Positions 1-6,912 of a stretch of DNA of 12,550 nt are shown in pieces. How positions within the stretch are numbered: position 1 is the stretch's first letter; each line of letters starts with the position of its first letter. The notes beneath the pieces were generated by a model. It was not told the DNA's origin, did no database searches, and saw only the letters and a program-made list of their open reading frames with translations. The stretch comes from an uncultured Enterocloster sp. (GTDB lineage Bacteria; Bacillota; Clostridia; Lachnospirales; Lachnospiraceae): the NCBI GenBank assembly GCA_944382045.1, contig CALWMT010000041.1, forward strand, positions 1 through 12,550, in the 5' to 3' direction. A program made the translations under genes and the position numbers.

Positions 1-1134
1 AACCTCACCTACCGCATTTTCCAGCTCTTAAAGGTGAAGCTGGCACGGGCCATATCCGGGGAGGAGCCGTCCCTCCCCTTCTCCGGAACGGGCCGCGTCC
101 TGCAGGACGCCCTCGCGGAGGCCTTCCGGCAGGCGGAGAGCCGGATTCCCACCCGGTTCAAGGAGTACGAGAACCGGCGGCGGGAGGAGTATTTCTGCGT
201 GAAGAACAACTTTTATTATCTCTTTGCCCTGGCGGAGGAGATAAAAAAGCAGTTCTTCGGCAGGACATTTCTCTATGAGCTCCGGGTGGGGTGCGCTCTT
301 ACGGACGGGCAGGGCGCCCTCTTTTTGGACCGGTTCAAGGTATCTTCTGTGGAAAATGGCGGACTCTGCGGCCTGCCTAAGGATACAGCGGTTACTTTTT
401 ATCTCAATGAGGTGGAGGAGATCCTGCGGCCCGACGTGTACGGCCTGATGGATCGGTTTTTGGAGCAGAAGTTTGAATCCGGGGAACTTACGAAATACGG
501 CATGATCAAGCTCACCGGCCAGTCCTGCAAGTCGCGGCTTTTCACGGAGGCCTTAAAGGAGTATGTGCCCGGACGGCTGATTCAAAATACCCGGGGCGGG
601 GAGGCGGGGGAGGAGCTGAAGCTATGCTGCCTGGAGGGGGCCCTGGCGTATTTCTCCAACTGCAAGCTGGGCTATATGAAGGTGGACAGAAGCTTTGAGG
701 TGGGAGCTCTTCCCTATGAAATCATGGCCTACACCCATGAGAACCAGGAGCAGGTGCTGATACGGAGCCTGGACAAGGAGGATCACATCGGATGCATCTC
801 CCGGTTCAAGGTCGGCAGGCAGTTAGATCTGTATTTGAACAGCGCCCAGGGACAGCGGCTGAAAACGTATTATTTTACCTATGACGCCTCCCGGTTTGCA
901 CGTACCACCCAGGAGGAGATTGACAGGCAGTACGGCGGAACCGTGATCCAGGAGGAGACGGACATCATCCTGGAGGGCGAGATGAAGTTTTTTGTCTGGG
1001 TGTCCAGAAAGCGCTGGGGCTTTGTGGTGCTCCCCATACTCCGGGAGAGGGATCTGCTCTATAAAGGGGAGGAGACCTTCTTCGACTTTGAAGACGACAC
1101 CTGGGAACTCAATTTCTTTGACGGAAGGAAGTAG
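1..1134 (+). CDS. Hsp70/actin-like protein, C-terminal part (5' end outside the window)
   Basis: The reading frame is open from base 1 with no stop, and the first in-frame start-like codon (GTG at 34) has no convincing ribosome binding site, so I read this as the last 377 codons of a longer gene. Residues about 168-190, counted from base 1, contain LTGQSCKSRLF followed by a helix ending in EYVPGRLI. This matches the phosphate-2/adenosine region of Hsp70 and actin-like ATPases, where a GGSSRIP-type motif precedes the same helix. The next stretch (about 205-220, CCLEGALAYFSN) sits where Hsp70s have their conserved 'GAA' helix. The last 150 residues are rich in beta strand and aromatic residues and may be the DUF5716-type C-terminal region found in Firmicutes; that name is from memory and uncertain. 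The ATPase N-terminus cannot be seen. It is followed after 3 bases by the next gene, so it is probably co-transcribed with the injection-system genes. A role as an assembly chaperone is inference. Confidence 0.6.
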   Translation, partial: NLTYRIFQLLKVKLARAISGEEPSLPFSGTGRVLQDALAEAFRQAESRIPTRFKEYENRRREEYFCVKNNFYYLFALAEEIKKQFFGRTFLYELRVGCALTDGQGALFLDRFKVSSVENGGLCGLPKDTAVTFYLNEVEEILRPDVYGLMDRFLEQKFESGELTKYGMIKLTGQSCKSRLFTEALKEYVPGRLIQNTRGGEAGEELKLCCLEGALAYFSNCKLGYMKVDRSFEVGALPYEIMAYTHENQEQVLIRSLDKEDHIGCISRFKVGRQLDLYLNSAQGQRLKTYYFTYDASRFARTTQEEIDRQYGGTVIQEETDIILEGEMKFFVWVSRKRWGFVVLPILRERDLLYKGEETFFDFEDDTWELNFFDGRK

Positions 1135-1137
1135 GCA

Positions 1138-2427
1138 ATGGAGAACCTGGAAGAGGTAAAGGCAATGATTCAGGGGGAGCTCTCCCTGATTACGGATCTG
1201 ACGGAGCGGCGCGCCTTTAAGGAGCTGATGGAAGGCGTATTTCTGTCCCTCTGGGAAACCAACGCGGCTATGTATGAGCGGCTGGAGGAGCGGGTCGTCG
1301 GCGAGCTGGCCTGGGATATGAACCGCTTCTGCGTCCGCACCGGCCTTGTGGAGCGGGAGAGCTTTGATCCGGTCCACCGCTTCCTGGCTCCGGCCTGCGA
1401 GGAGGATCTGGCTCCCGCTTCCTATAAGGCGGGGGAGCTTAGGGAGCGAATCCGGGAGGAGGGCCGCGTCCGCCTGGCCACAGTCTTCGTCCAGTGCGGC
1501 CCGGCAGAGCTCAAACGCTTTCTCGACTACGGGCCCGGCTGTACCGGCCGGCTCCTCGCCGGGGAGGAATATTCCGTGGATCTCTTTCTGGAGCCGGCCC
1601 GAAGGTATCTGGAACGCCTGGAACAGCTCTACCACCTGTTTATGAAAAATGGTGTTCCCTGGCAGACGGTGAACGCCCCCTATTTTTTCAAAATGGCGGA
1701 CGTCTGCATCCGCCGGGTGCCGGATGCCATCTCCGACGCCCAGGAGATCACGGATTTCGGCATGGATTTCGGAACCTTTGGCGGGCAGGTGCGGCTTAAC
1801 ATGCTGCCTGTGTGGAATATCCGCCGGCTGGAGCTGGAGAGCATGGGATTTCCGGTGCCCTGCCGGGATCATGAGAGCTTTGAGCACACCATCTCCATCG
1901 CGGCCTACGGGGCGGAGAACGCCTACTTAGTGGAGGAGAAGGCGGGGATTGAGAACGTGTGCCAGAGGGGCGACCGGCTTTTTATCACGGGCAGGATCCC
2001 CAATGAGAAGCGGTGGAATGTGTACATGATATGCGGCGGCAGGGATTCGCGGGTCGACCGCTTTGCCTACCCCCTCTTTTCCAACGGCAAAAAGGATGGA
2101 TTCGGGGAGCGCTACAGCCGGCAGAAGGGACAGCCGGTGCGGACACGGGGAGAGCTGACCCGGTTTATCCGGGGCCTGGGGCTGGAGAATTACATCGCCT
2201 ATCAGGACTGTGCCCTCACCGGGGAGCGGGGGGAGAGGCAGGACACCTATCCGGTGAACTTCTTCCTGCAGGACGAGATCCGGGGAAAGGGCGGCAGGCA
2301 GAAGCTGACCCTGTACTTTAAGCCGGTGGGGAAGGAGCGGTGGCTGCTCTTAGACCTGGCCAGCTACATCGCCTCCCAGGTGCAGGAGCTCTATCCGGAA
2401 TATGAATGCGGAGGGCGTCTGGTATGA
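1138..2427 (+). CDS. Uncharacterised protein, putative baseplate or assembly component
   Basis: A 429-residue protein I do not recognise. The ATG follows a GGAAGGAAG site and lies 3 bases after the previous stop. The first 170 residues look mainly helical and charged, with an early Glu/Leu-rich helical segment. Residues about 200-429 turn to beta-rich sequence with repeated aromatic residues and end in a segment reading WLLLDLASYIASQVQELYP, a helix preceded by strands. There is no signal peptide or membrane segment, so it is probably cytoplasmic. The stop overlaps the next start (ATGA), implying translational coupling. Lying between an Hsp70-like gene and the VgrG genes suggests a structural role, perhaps baseplate wedge or adaptor, but I see no TssF/gp6 motif that would prove it. 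Gene call sure, function unknown. Confidence 0.6.
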   Translation: MENLEEVKAMIQGELSLITDLTERRAFKELMEGVFLSLWETNAAMYERLEERVVGELAWDMNRFCVRTGLVERESFDPVHRFLAPACEEDLAPASYKAGELRERIREEGRVRLATVFVQCGPAELKRFLDYGPGCTGRLLAGEEYSVDLFLEPARRYLERLEQLYHLFMKNGVPWQTVNAPYFFKMADVCIRRVPDAISDAQEITDFGMDFGTFGGQVRLNMLPVWNIRRLELESMGFPVPCRDHESFEHTISIAAYGAENAYLVEEKAGIENVCQRGDRLFITGRIPNEKRWNVYMICGGRDSRVDRFAYPLFSNGKKDGFGERYSRQKGQPVRTRGELTRFIRGLGLENYIAYQDCALTGERGERQDTYPVNFFLQDEIRGKGGRQKLTLYFKPVGKERWLLLDLASYIASQVQELYPEYECGGRLV

Positions 2428-3119
2428 ATTATCTGTGGGAGGCCATGCTCCGGGCAAAGGAGCAGAAAATGGAGACGGACCGCCTGCGCTTTGCCATGGC
2501 GGAGCGCTTTTCCGGGTACATGGAGCTGGCAAATCCCTGCTTAAACCAGCAGGATCTGACGGAACTCCCCTCTGTTGAGGTAAACCTGTACTATCGGTTC
2601 TATCATATATTCAAGGATCTTTGCGGCCCTGAGGAGCGGGAATTCCCCCAGCTGACGGGAGGGCTCATCAATCTCATCATACACCAGCTGGCGGAAAATG
2701 ACGTGCTCTCCGGCATGACGCGCAAGGAATACTACAAGGAGCTTCTCTACCAGGATATAAAAGAGGGGATGTTTGGCACGGAGGTCCTGGAGGAGATAGG
2801 CCTCTTTGGACGGGAGGGGCGGGAGACCATATTGAGCGGCCTGCTGCGCCAGTACGAGACGGGAAGCTCCTTGGATATATTCAAGGATATGGCGGAGGAT
2901 CTGATTGACGAGAGCATTGTGTACAGGAGCAATGACAACTTTAAAGAGATCCTGGTTTTTGTAGGACAGAAGGAGGGGGAGGAGATCCGCAAGAAGATGG
3001 ATCTGCTCATCCGGCTCTTTGTGGAGCTCCCGTACCACGTGGAGATTTACTACGAGCGGCATTTTGGCATCATGGGCGTGGACTGCACCATGGAGCTGGA
3101 CGAGATGACCCTGTGCTGA
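2424..3119 (+). CDS. Uncharacterised helical protein, putative injection-system component
   Basis: A 231-residue, mostly helical, acidic protein of unrecognised family. I start it at the ATG at 2424, which overlaps the previous TGA as ATGA and has GGAGG nine bases upstream; an in-frame ATG at 2406 lies upstream of that site and is less likely. Residues about 48-65 contain PSVEVNLYYRFYHIF, an aromatic-rich segment that could be a useful family signature. The middle (about 95-150) is a run of amphipathic helices including a MTRKEYYKELLYQDI stretch, and the C-terminus ends in beta-like sequence. No cysteine cluster, signal peptide or membrane helix is visible. Coupling on both sides places it in the same operon as the VgrG genes. 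A role as a small baseplate or sheath-associated subunit is inference from position only. Confidence 0.6.
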   Translation: MNYLWEAMLRAKEQKMETDRLRFAMAERFSGYMELANPCLNQQDLTELPSVEVNLYYRFYHIFKDLCGPEEREFPQLTGGLINLIIHQLAENDVLSGMTRKEYYKELLYQDIKEGMFGTEVLEEIGLFGREGRETILSGLLRQYETGSSLDIFKDMAEDLIDESIVYRSNDNFKEILVFVGQKEGEEIRKKMDLLIRLFVELPYHVEIYYERHFGIMGVDCTMELDEMTLC

Positions 3120-3129
3120 ATAGGAGGAA

Positions 3130-3897
3130 ATGGACGTGTTTGAGTATGTATATCCCCAATTTCAGAGCAAGCGCCTGCTGCGGGCCCAGATGCTGGAGGA
3201 GCTTCGGGACTATCCCCTGCGGTATCTTAGGCTCGCGCATGAGGACTGTGCCCAGGGAGTAGCTGCCGGCTGCCGTGTCACGTGGTCCGGAGGGGAGCTC
3301 ACGGTGGGAAGGGGAATCATTTACAAGGAAAAACAGTTTTATTTCCTGGAGGAGCCCTATACCCTGGACTGCGGGGCCCTGGACCGGGTCCGCTTCCTCA
3401 AGGTCCGCCTGCTCCCGGAAAACCGGTCTCCCGGCCAGGTGAAGGGCGTGGGAGAAATCGTGCTGGAGGAGCGGCCGGCGGACGACGCTTTTGAGCTGGA
3501 GCTGTGCCGCTTCCGGCTCCAGGAGGGGGCCAGGCTCAGGGACAGGCATGAGAACTTTGCGGATTTTTCCACGGAGTATGACACAGTGGACTACACCTAC
3601 GCCCCCTGGAGCGGGCGGGAGGACAGCACCCTCAATCCCCTTTTGTTACGACAGTACGCGGCGGAGCTTCTGCGGCGCCCGGAACAGGCCCCCTTGGATC
3701 TGGCCTTCGCCATGGCGGTGCTCGCCCAGGGCGGCCAAGTCTGCGCCCGCGCGGTGAAGGAGTATATACGGGGCAGGACCGGCAGGAGCCCGGCGAGAGG
3801 GATACGGCCCATGTATGAGGGCCTCCTGGGAATCCTGAGCGAAGGAAAGGGGAGGGAGGATGCCGGGGAGAGAGAGCGGAGCGTGTTTCTTATCTGA
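3130..3897 (+). CDS. Putative baseplate or tail-fibre adaptor-like protein
   Basis: A 255-residue protein. Residues about 35-130 follow the pattern 'GC-V-x-GG-L-V-x-x-GI-x-x-K-x-F-x-F', then 'RVRFLKVRL', a short disordered loop and more strands. This resembles the N-terminal beta domain that phage receptor-binding or fibre proteins use to dock on baseplates, a fold also used by the T6SS baseplate protein TssK. That likeness is a pattern impression, not a proven homology. The C-terminal third is helical (residues about 170-230) and ends in a basic tail. AGGAGG (3122-3127) is only two bases before the ATG but eight before an in-frame GTG at 3136, so the true start may be the GTG, giving two fewer residues. 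It lies 10 bases after the previous gene. I judge a structural baseplate role plausible. Confidence 0.5.
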   Translation: MDVFEYVYPQFQSKRLLRAQMLEELRDYPLRYLRLAHEDCAQGVAAGCRVTWSGGELTVGRGIIYKEKQFYFLEEPYTLDCGALDRVRFLKVRLLPENRSPGQVKGVGEIVLEERPADDAFELELCRFRLQEGARLRDRHENFADFSTEYDTVDYTYAPWSGREDSTLNPLLLRQYAAELLRRPEQAPLDLAFAMAVLAQGGQVCARAVKEYIRGRTGRSPARGIRPMYEGLLGILSEGKGREDAGERERSVFLI

Positions 3898-3940
3898 CGG
3901 CGGCAATGGAGCGCGGACAGAGCGCCGCCTGCAGCCGGAA

Positions 3941-3965
3941 CTTTGACAGGAATCCTTTGACAGGA
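3941..3965 (+). repeat. 14-bp-period tandem direct repeat
   Basis: CTTTGACAGGA occurs at 3941-3951 and again at 3955-3965, one 14-base unit apart. The second copy runs into the AGGAGG ribosome binding site of the small gene starting at 3975. Each copy contains TTGACA, but no acceptable -10 hexamer lies 16-18 bases downstream, so I see a local duplication rather than a promoter. Confidence 0.6.
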
Positions 3966-3974
3966 GGTGGGACG

Positions 3975-4112
3975 ATGCGCATGGATGAGTGGCTGGCCCG
4001 GGAGGAACGGGAGCAGAAGAGAAAAAAACGCCGGGAGAAGGAGAACGCGCCCCAGGGCGCAGAGCAGGCCCAAGGGCGGAAGGAGGATTATGGAAGCAGC
4101 GGTCACATATAA
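3975..4112 (+). CDS. Small highly charged protein, 45 residues
   Basis: A short gene from an ATG with AGGAGG (3961-3966) eight bases upstream. The predicted product is mostly charged: an N-terminal MRMDEWLAREER segment, then a strongly basic run (EQKRKKRREKEN) and a Gln/Gly-rich tail. The first 25 residues could form a single helix; nothing else is recognisable. The gene fills what would otherwise be a gap of almost 200 bases in a tightly packed operon. Its 3' end overlaps the start of the first vgrG by 23 bases, so ribosomes finishing it could deliver translation to the spike gene. It may be a real small subunit or chaperone, or simply a leader peptide for coupling. An upstream in-frame ATG at 3906 lacks a good ribosome binding site. 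Moderate certainty that it is translated, no functional assignment. Confidence 0.45.
   Translation: MRMDEWLAREEREQKRKKRREKENAPQGAEQAQGRKEDYGSSGHI
4078..4086 (+). promoter_or_regulatory. Ribosome binding site that fixes the first vgrG start
   Basis: GGAAGGAGG lies immediately upstream of the ATG at 4090. The GGAAGG part is six bases from the ATG and the AGGAGG part three, so the spacing is slightly short but usable. Starting here places the conserved YEETDWEFLKR motif at residue 148, matching residues 145 and 147 in the other two VgrG proteins, which supports this start over the upstream GTG at 3967. Confidence 0.7.
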
Positions 4113-5499
4113 GGATTTATCATTTTCATTTGCGGATATCCTCCACGTGGACCGGATCGAGATACGGGAGAAGCCGAATACCCACGGAAGCTTAAAGATT
4201 ACCGCAGTGCTGGATGCGGACAGGGAGCGGGATATTTTCTTTGAGGTTCCGGACACCTTAAGCCTTCTCTACGAGGACGGAGGGGAGAAGAAGGTCCTGT
4301 TTTCGGGCATGCTTTTTTCCTCCGCCATGCGCCGGAGAGGAAAATATCTTTATCTGACCCTGGAGGCAAAAACCCACACCTACCGGATGGATTTGGAGAA
4401 AAAAATCCGCTCCTTCCAGAATACGGGGGAGACCTTCAGCCAGATCATGGGGGCAGCGGCGGAGCGCTATCCGGGGCTGGTACGGATGGAGCATTTCACG
4501 GACCGGCCGGTGGACCAGCTCCTCTTTCAGTACGAGGAGACGGACTGGGAGTTCTTAAAGCGCCTGATGGGAAAGTGCCAAGCCAGGCTGTACCCCCAGG
4601 CATTTTATGAGACGCCGGCCTTCCGGGCGGGCTTTCCGCAGGCCAGGGAGTCTTGGCGGCTTCGGGAGGATTTCTTTATCAGCGAGACCCGCTTTGAAGA
4701 GTATGAGCGGATCCGGGCAAACGCCCGGTCCGGGGCCCTGCCCCAGCAGTATCTGAGCTGGAAGGTGGAGAGCTGGGATATTCTCCCCCTGGGATGCCGC
4801 CTTCTGTACAGGGGCAAGGACTGGTTTGTGGGGGAGATAGAGCGGAGGCTGACGGACGGGATCCTGCGCAGCGTCTACACCCTTGTGCAGAAGGAGAGGG
4901 AGATCCTGGAGCCGGCCTGGGCGCCTCTTATGCCAGGGATCTCCCTGGACGGAACCATAAAGAGCGTGGCCCGGGACAAGGTTCAGGTTCTCATGGACCG
5001 GGATTTAAATACGCGGACGGCGGGGCAATATTGGTTCCCTTATTCCACGGTGGCGGGCTCCTCGGACGGAAGCGGCTGGTACTGTATGCCGGAGAACGGG
5101 GAGAAGATCCGGGTTTATTTCCCCACAGCGGATGAGAAGGAGGCCTATGTGATCTCCGCCCTCTCAGGGAATACCCTGGGAAATCAGGGCGGCTCCATGG
5201 ATCCGGCTGTGAAGCACATTTCCACCGCCCAGGGCAACACCGTCACCTTCTGCGGATCCGGCGCAAACATTTCCGTGAAGGGCGGCACGGGAACCGTGAA
5301 CCTGGGATCCGACGGCGCGTTTACCGTTACCGCGGCGGAGAGCATAAGCATCTACGCGGGCAGCAAGGTGAGCTTCTGCGGAAATGAGATTACATCCACT
5401 GCCGACGAGGAGATGGGCCTGGCCGCGGATCCAGGGGCATCCATCTCGCTGAAACCGGGACTTGCGGATGTGAAGGCCGTGAAAATATACCAAAACTGA
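4090..5499 (+). CDS. vgrG: VgrG/gpD-like spike protein, first copy
   Basis: A 469-residue spike protein of the VgrG/phage late-control D (gp27-gp5) family, the trimeric needle hub at the tip of contractile injection systems. The hallmark QYEETDWEFLKRLM lies at residues about 147-160, in the gp27-like part (about 1-270). A gp5-like OB-fold follows (about 284-360) with the typical WFPYST, GSGWYCMPE and 'EKIRVYFP' signatures. Residues about 365-469 are short, Gly/Thr/Ser-rich strands (ISVKGG, VNLGSDGAF, ISIYAGSK) expected to form the trimeric beta-helix spike. There is no extra C-terminal domain, so this is a plain structural VgrG. The start at 4090 is chosen for its ribosome binding site and for alignment with the two paralogues; a longer frame from GTG 3967 has an N-terminus unlike the family and overlaps the small gene. 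It is coupled to that small gene. Confidence 0.9.
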   Translation: MEAAVTYKDLSFSFADILHVDRIEIREKPNTHGSLKITAVLDADRERDIFFEVPDTLSLLYEDGGEKKVLFSGMLFSSAMRRRGKYLYLTLEAKTHTYRMDLEKKIRSFQNTGETFSQIMGAAAERYPGLVRMEHFTDRPVDQLLFQYEETDWEFLKRLMGKCQARLYPQAFYETPAFRAGFPQARESWRLREDFFISETRFEEYERIRANARSGALPQQYLSWKVESWDILPLGCRLLYRGKDWFVGEIERRLTDGILRSVYTLVQKEREILEPAWAPLMPGISLDGTIKSVARDKVQVLMDRDLNTRTAGQYWFPYSTVAGSSDGSGWYCMPENGEKIRVYFPTADEKEAYVISALSGNTLGNQGGSMDPAVKHISTAQGNTVTFCGSGANISVKGGTGTVNLGSDGAFTVTAAESISIYAGSKVSFCGNEITSTADEEMGLAADPGASISLKPGLADVKAVKIYQN

Positions 5500-5529
5500 G
5501 GCAACAGTTCAGGCGGCAAGGAGGACGAC

Positions 5530-6912
5530 ATGGATTTTTATACATTGGATCAGCTGGCAGTCACAGGGGTCAGCCTGGGCTCCATCCGGGAGCTTTCGGT
5601 TCACAATGAGCCCGGATCCCACGGGGTTATGGAGATAACGGCCCAGATTCAGGAGGAGGACGAGGAGACCCTTCTCTACGGCATGGCCAGCCGGCAGCCG
5701 GGGGCCCTCTGGGGCGGGGAAAACCTGCTCTTTGCCGGGGTGCTCACCGGGGTGGAATTCCTGCGCAGGGACGAGGTTCGCCTTGGTCGGCTCACTTTTC
5801 GGACGGAAGACTGCCAGATGGATATACAGAAGAAATCCCGCTCCTTCCAGGACACCTCCCTGACCTTAAGCGGCCTTCTGGATCTGATTCTCAAGGACTA
5901 TCCGGGGGCGGACTACTGCCTGTCCGTTCCTGACCAGGCCATTGGCCGCCTTCTGGTTCAGTATAAGGAGACGGACTGGGAATTTTTAAAGCGGGTGTTT
6001 TCCGAATACTATGCCCCCTTGGGGGCGCTGATGAGCCAGGAGGGAATCCGGATTTACGCAGGTGTTCCGGCCCTTGCCGGCCAGTGGGAATATGAGCTGG
6101 AGGCAGTGGAAAAGAGCGAGGCCGAGGTGCGGCGCTTTGCCGCTATGGGGGCGGCGGAGACCGACTTTGTGGATCTGCGCCTGCTTTCGGGGAGCTGCCA
6201 GGATATCTTCGCCTCCCTCACCCTGGAGGGCAGGGCGCTGGCGGTGCGGACCCTTGACTGGGAGCTGAGGAAGGGACGGCTGGAGTGCCGCTACGCCCTC
6301 CGCCCCGGGGCGGGCATCGGTGCCTATCCCATCTATCCCGTCTCCCTGGTGGGAATTGCCCTGGAGGGGCGGATCCTGGAGGTGAAGGGAAATCTGGTGC
6401 GGATCCACATGGATATTGACGGCCCCTGCGGCGGAAAGGACGCCTATTGGTTCCCCTACGCCACCATGTCCGCTGCCCTGGACGGGAGCGGCTGGTATTA
6501 CATGCCTGAGGCGGGGGACCGGGTGCGGGTGGAATTTCCCGACAAATACGCCCAGGACGCCTTGGTCATCAATTCCGCCAGCGTCTATGACGCCCCATCC
6601 GGCGGGGAGGACTCCATGGGGAATCCTGCGGTGAAATATTTGAGCAACTGCGCCGGACAGAAGATGTCCTTAGGCCCCCAGGGCGTGGATGTGTCCGCCG
6701 GCTCCTCCGGCATCACCGTGGACAACAGCGGCGCTGTGTCCATCTGGGGAAATAACGAGGTGATCATCAAGGCGGAAGGGAAGATAACCCTCCGCGCCAA
6801 GTCCATTACCGTAAAGGGAGCGGAGGAGGTGAAGGCCGCCAACGAGGCCGGAACCGGGGCGGAACTTACGGGCGATTTGAAGCTTACGGGAGCGGAGGTT
6901 TTGATAAATTGA
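5530..6912 (+). CDS. vgrG: VgrG/gpD-like spike protein, second copy
   Basis: A 460-residue paralogue of the preceding VgrG, with its ATG preceded by AAGGAGG. QYKETDWEFLKRVF lies at residues about 144-157. The OB-fold (about 270-355) carries WFPYATM, GSGWYYMPEAGDRVRVEFP and the closing strand. Residues about 360-460 form the repetitive Gly/Ala/Val strands of a beta-helix spike, ending without an added domain. Sequence between motifs is quite different from the first copy, for example in residues 165-260, so this is an old duplication rather than a recent one. The spacer from the first vgrG is 30 bases, and the last TGA overlaps the next start codon (TTGA). Possible roles are a second spike subunit, a heterotrimer partner, or an alternative tip for another cargo; the sequence does not decide among them. 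Confidence 0.9.
   Translation: MDFYTLDQLAVTGVSLGSIRELSVHNEPGSHGVMEITAQIQEEDEETLLYGMASRQPGALWGGENLLFAGVLTGVEFLRRDEVRLGRLTFRTEDCQMDIQKKSRSFQDTSLTLSGLLDLILKDYPGADYCLSVPDQAIGRLLVQYKETDWEFLKRVFSEYYAPLGALMSQEGIRIYAGVPALAGQWEYELEAVEKSEAEVRRFAAMGAAETDFVDLRLLSGSCQDIFASLTLEGRALAVRTLDWELRKGRLECRYALRPGAGIGAYPIYPVSLVGIALEGRILEVKGNLVRIHMDIDGPCGGKDAYWFPYATMSAALDGSGWYYMPEAGDRVRVEFPDKYAQDALVINSASVYDAPSGGEDSMGNPAVKYLSNCAGQKMSLGPQGVDVSAGSSGITVDNSGAVSIWGNNEVIIKAEGKITLRAKSITVKGAEEVKAANEAGTGAELTGDLKLTGAEVLIN

Noticed and set aside
34..36. GTG 34 as the true start of the first gene
   Set aside because: The frame is open to base 1 with plausible protein-like codons (NLTYRIFQLLK), no ribosome binding site precedes the GTG, and the Hsp70-like signature needs a large N-terminal part.
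823..1887. Long minus-strand frame of 354 codons
   Set aside because: It spans the junction of two well-supported + strand genes with good ribosome binding sites; its translation is rich in Pro, His, Leu and Gly as typical of antisense frames in GC-rich DNA and shows no domain.
3943..3985. Two TTGACA hexamers as promoter -35 boxes
   Set aside because: No -10 hexamer resembling TATAAT occurs at 16-18 bases from either copy.
3967..4089. N-terminal extension of the first VgrG from GTG 3967
   Set aside because: The added 41 residues are unlike the family, overlap the small gene in another frame, and would put the conserved ETDWEF motif about 40 residues later than in the other two VgrGs.
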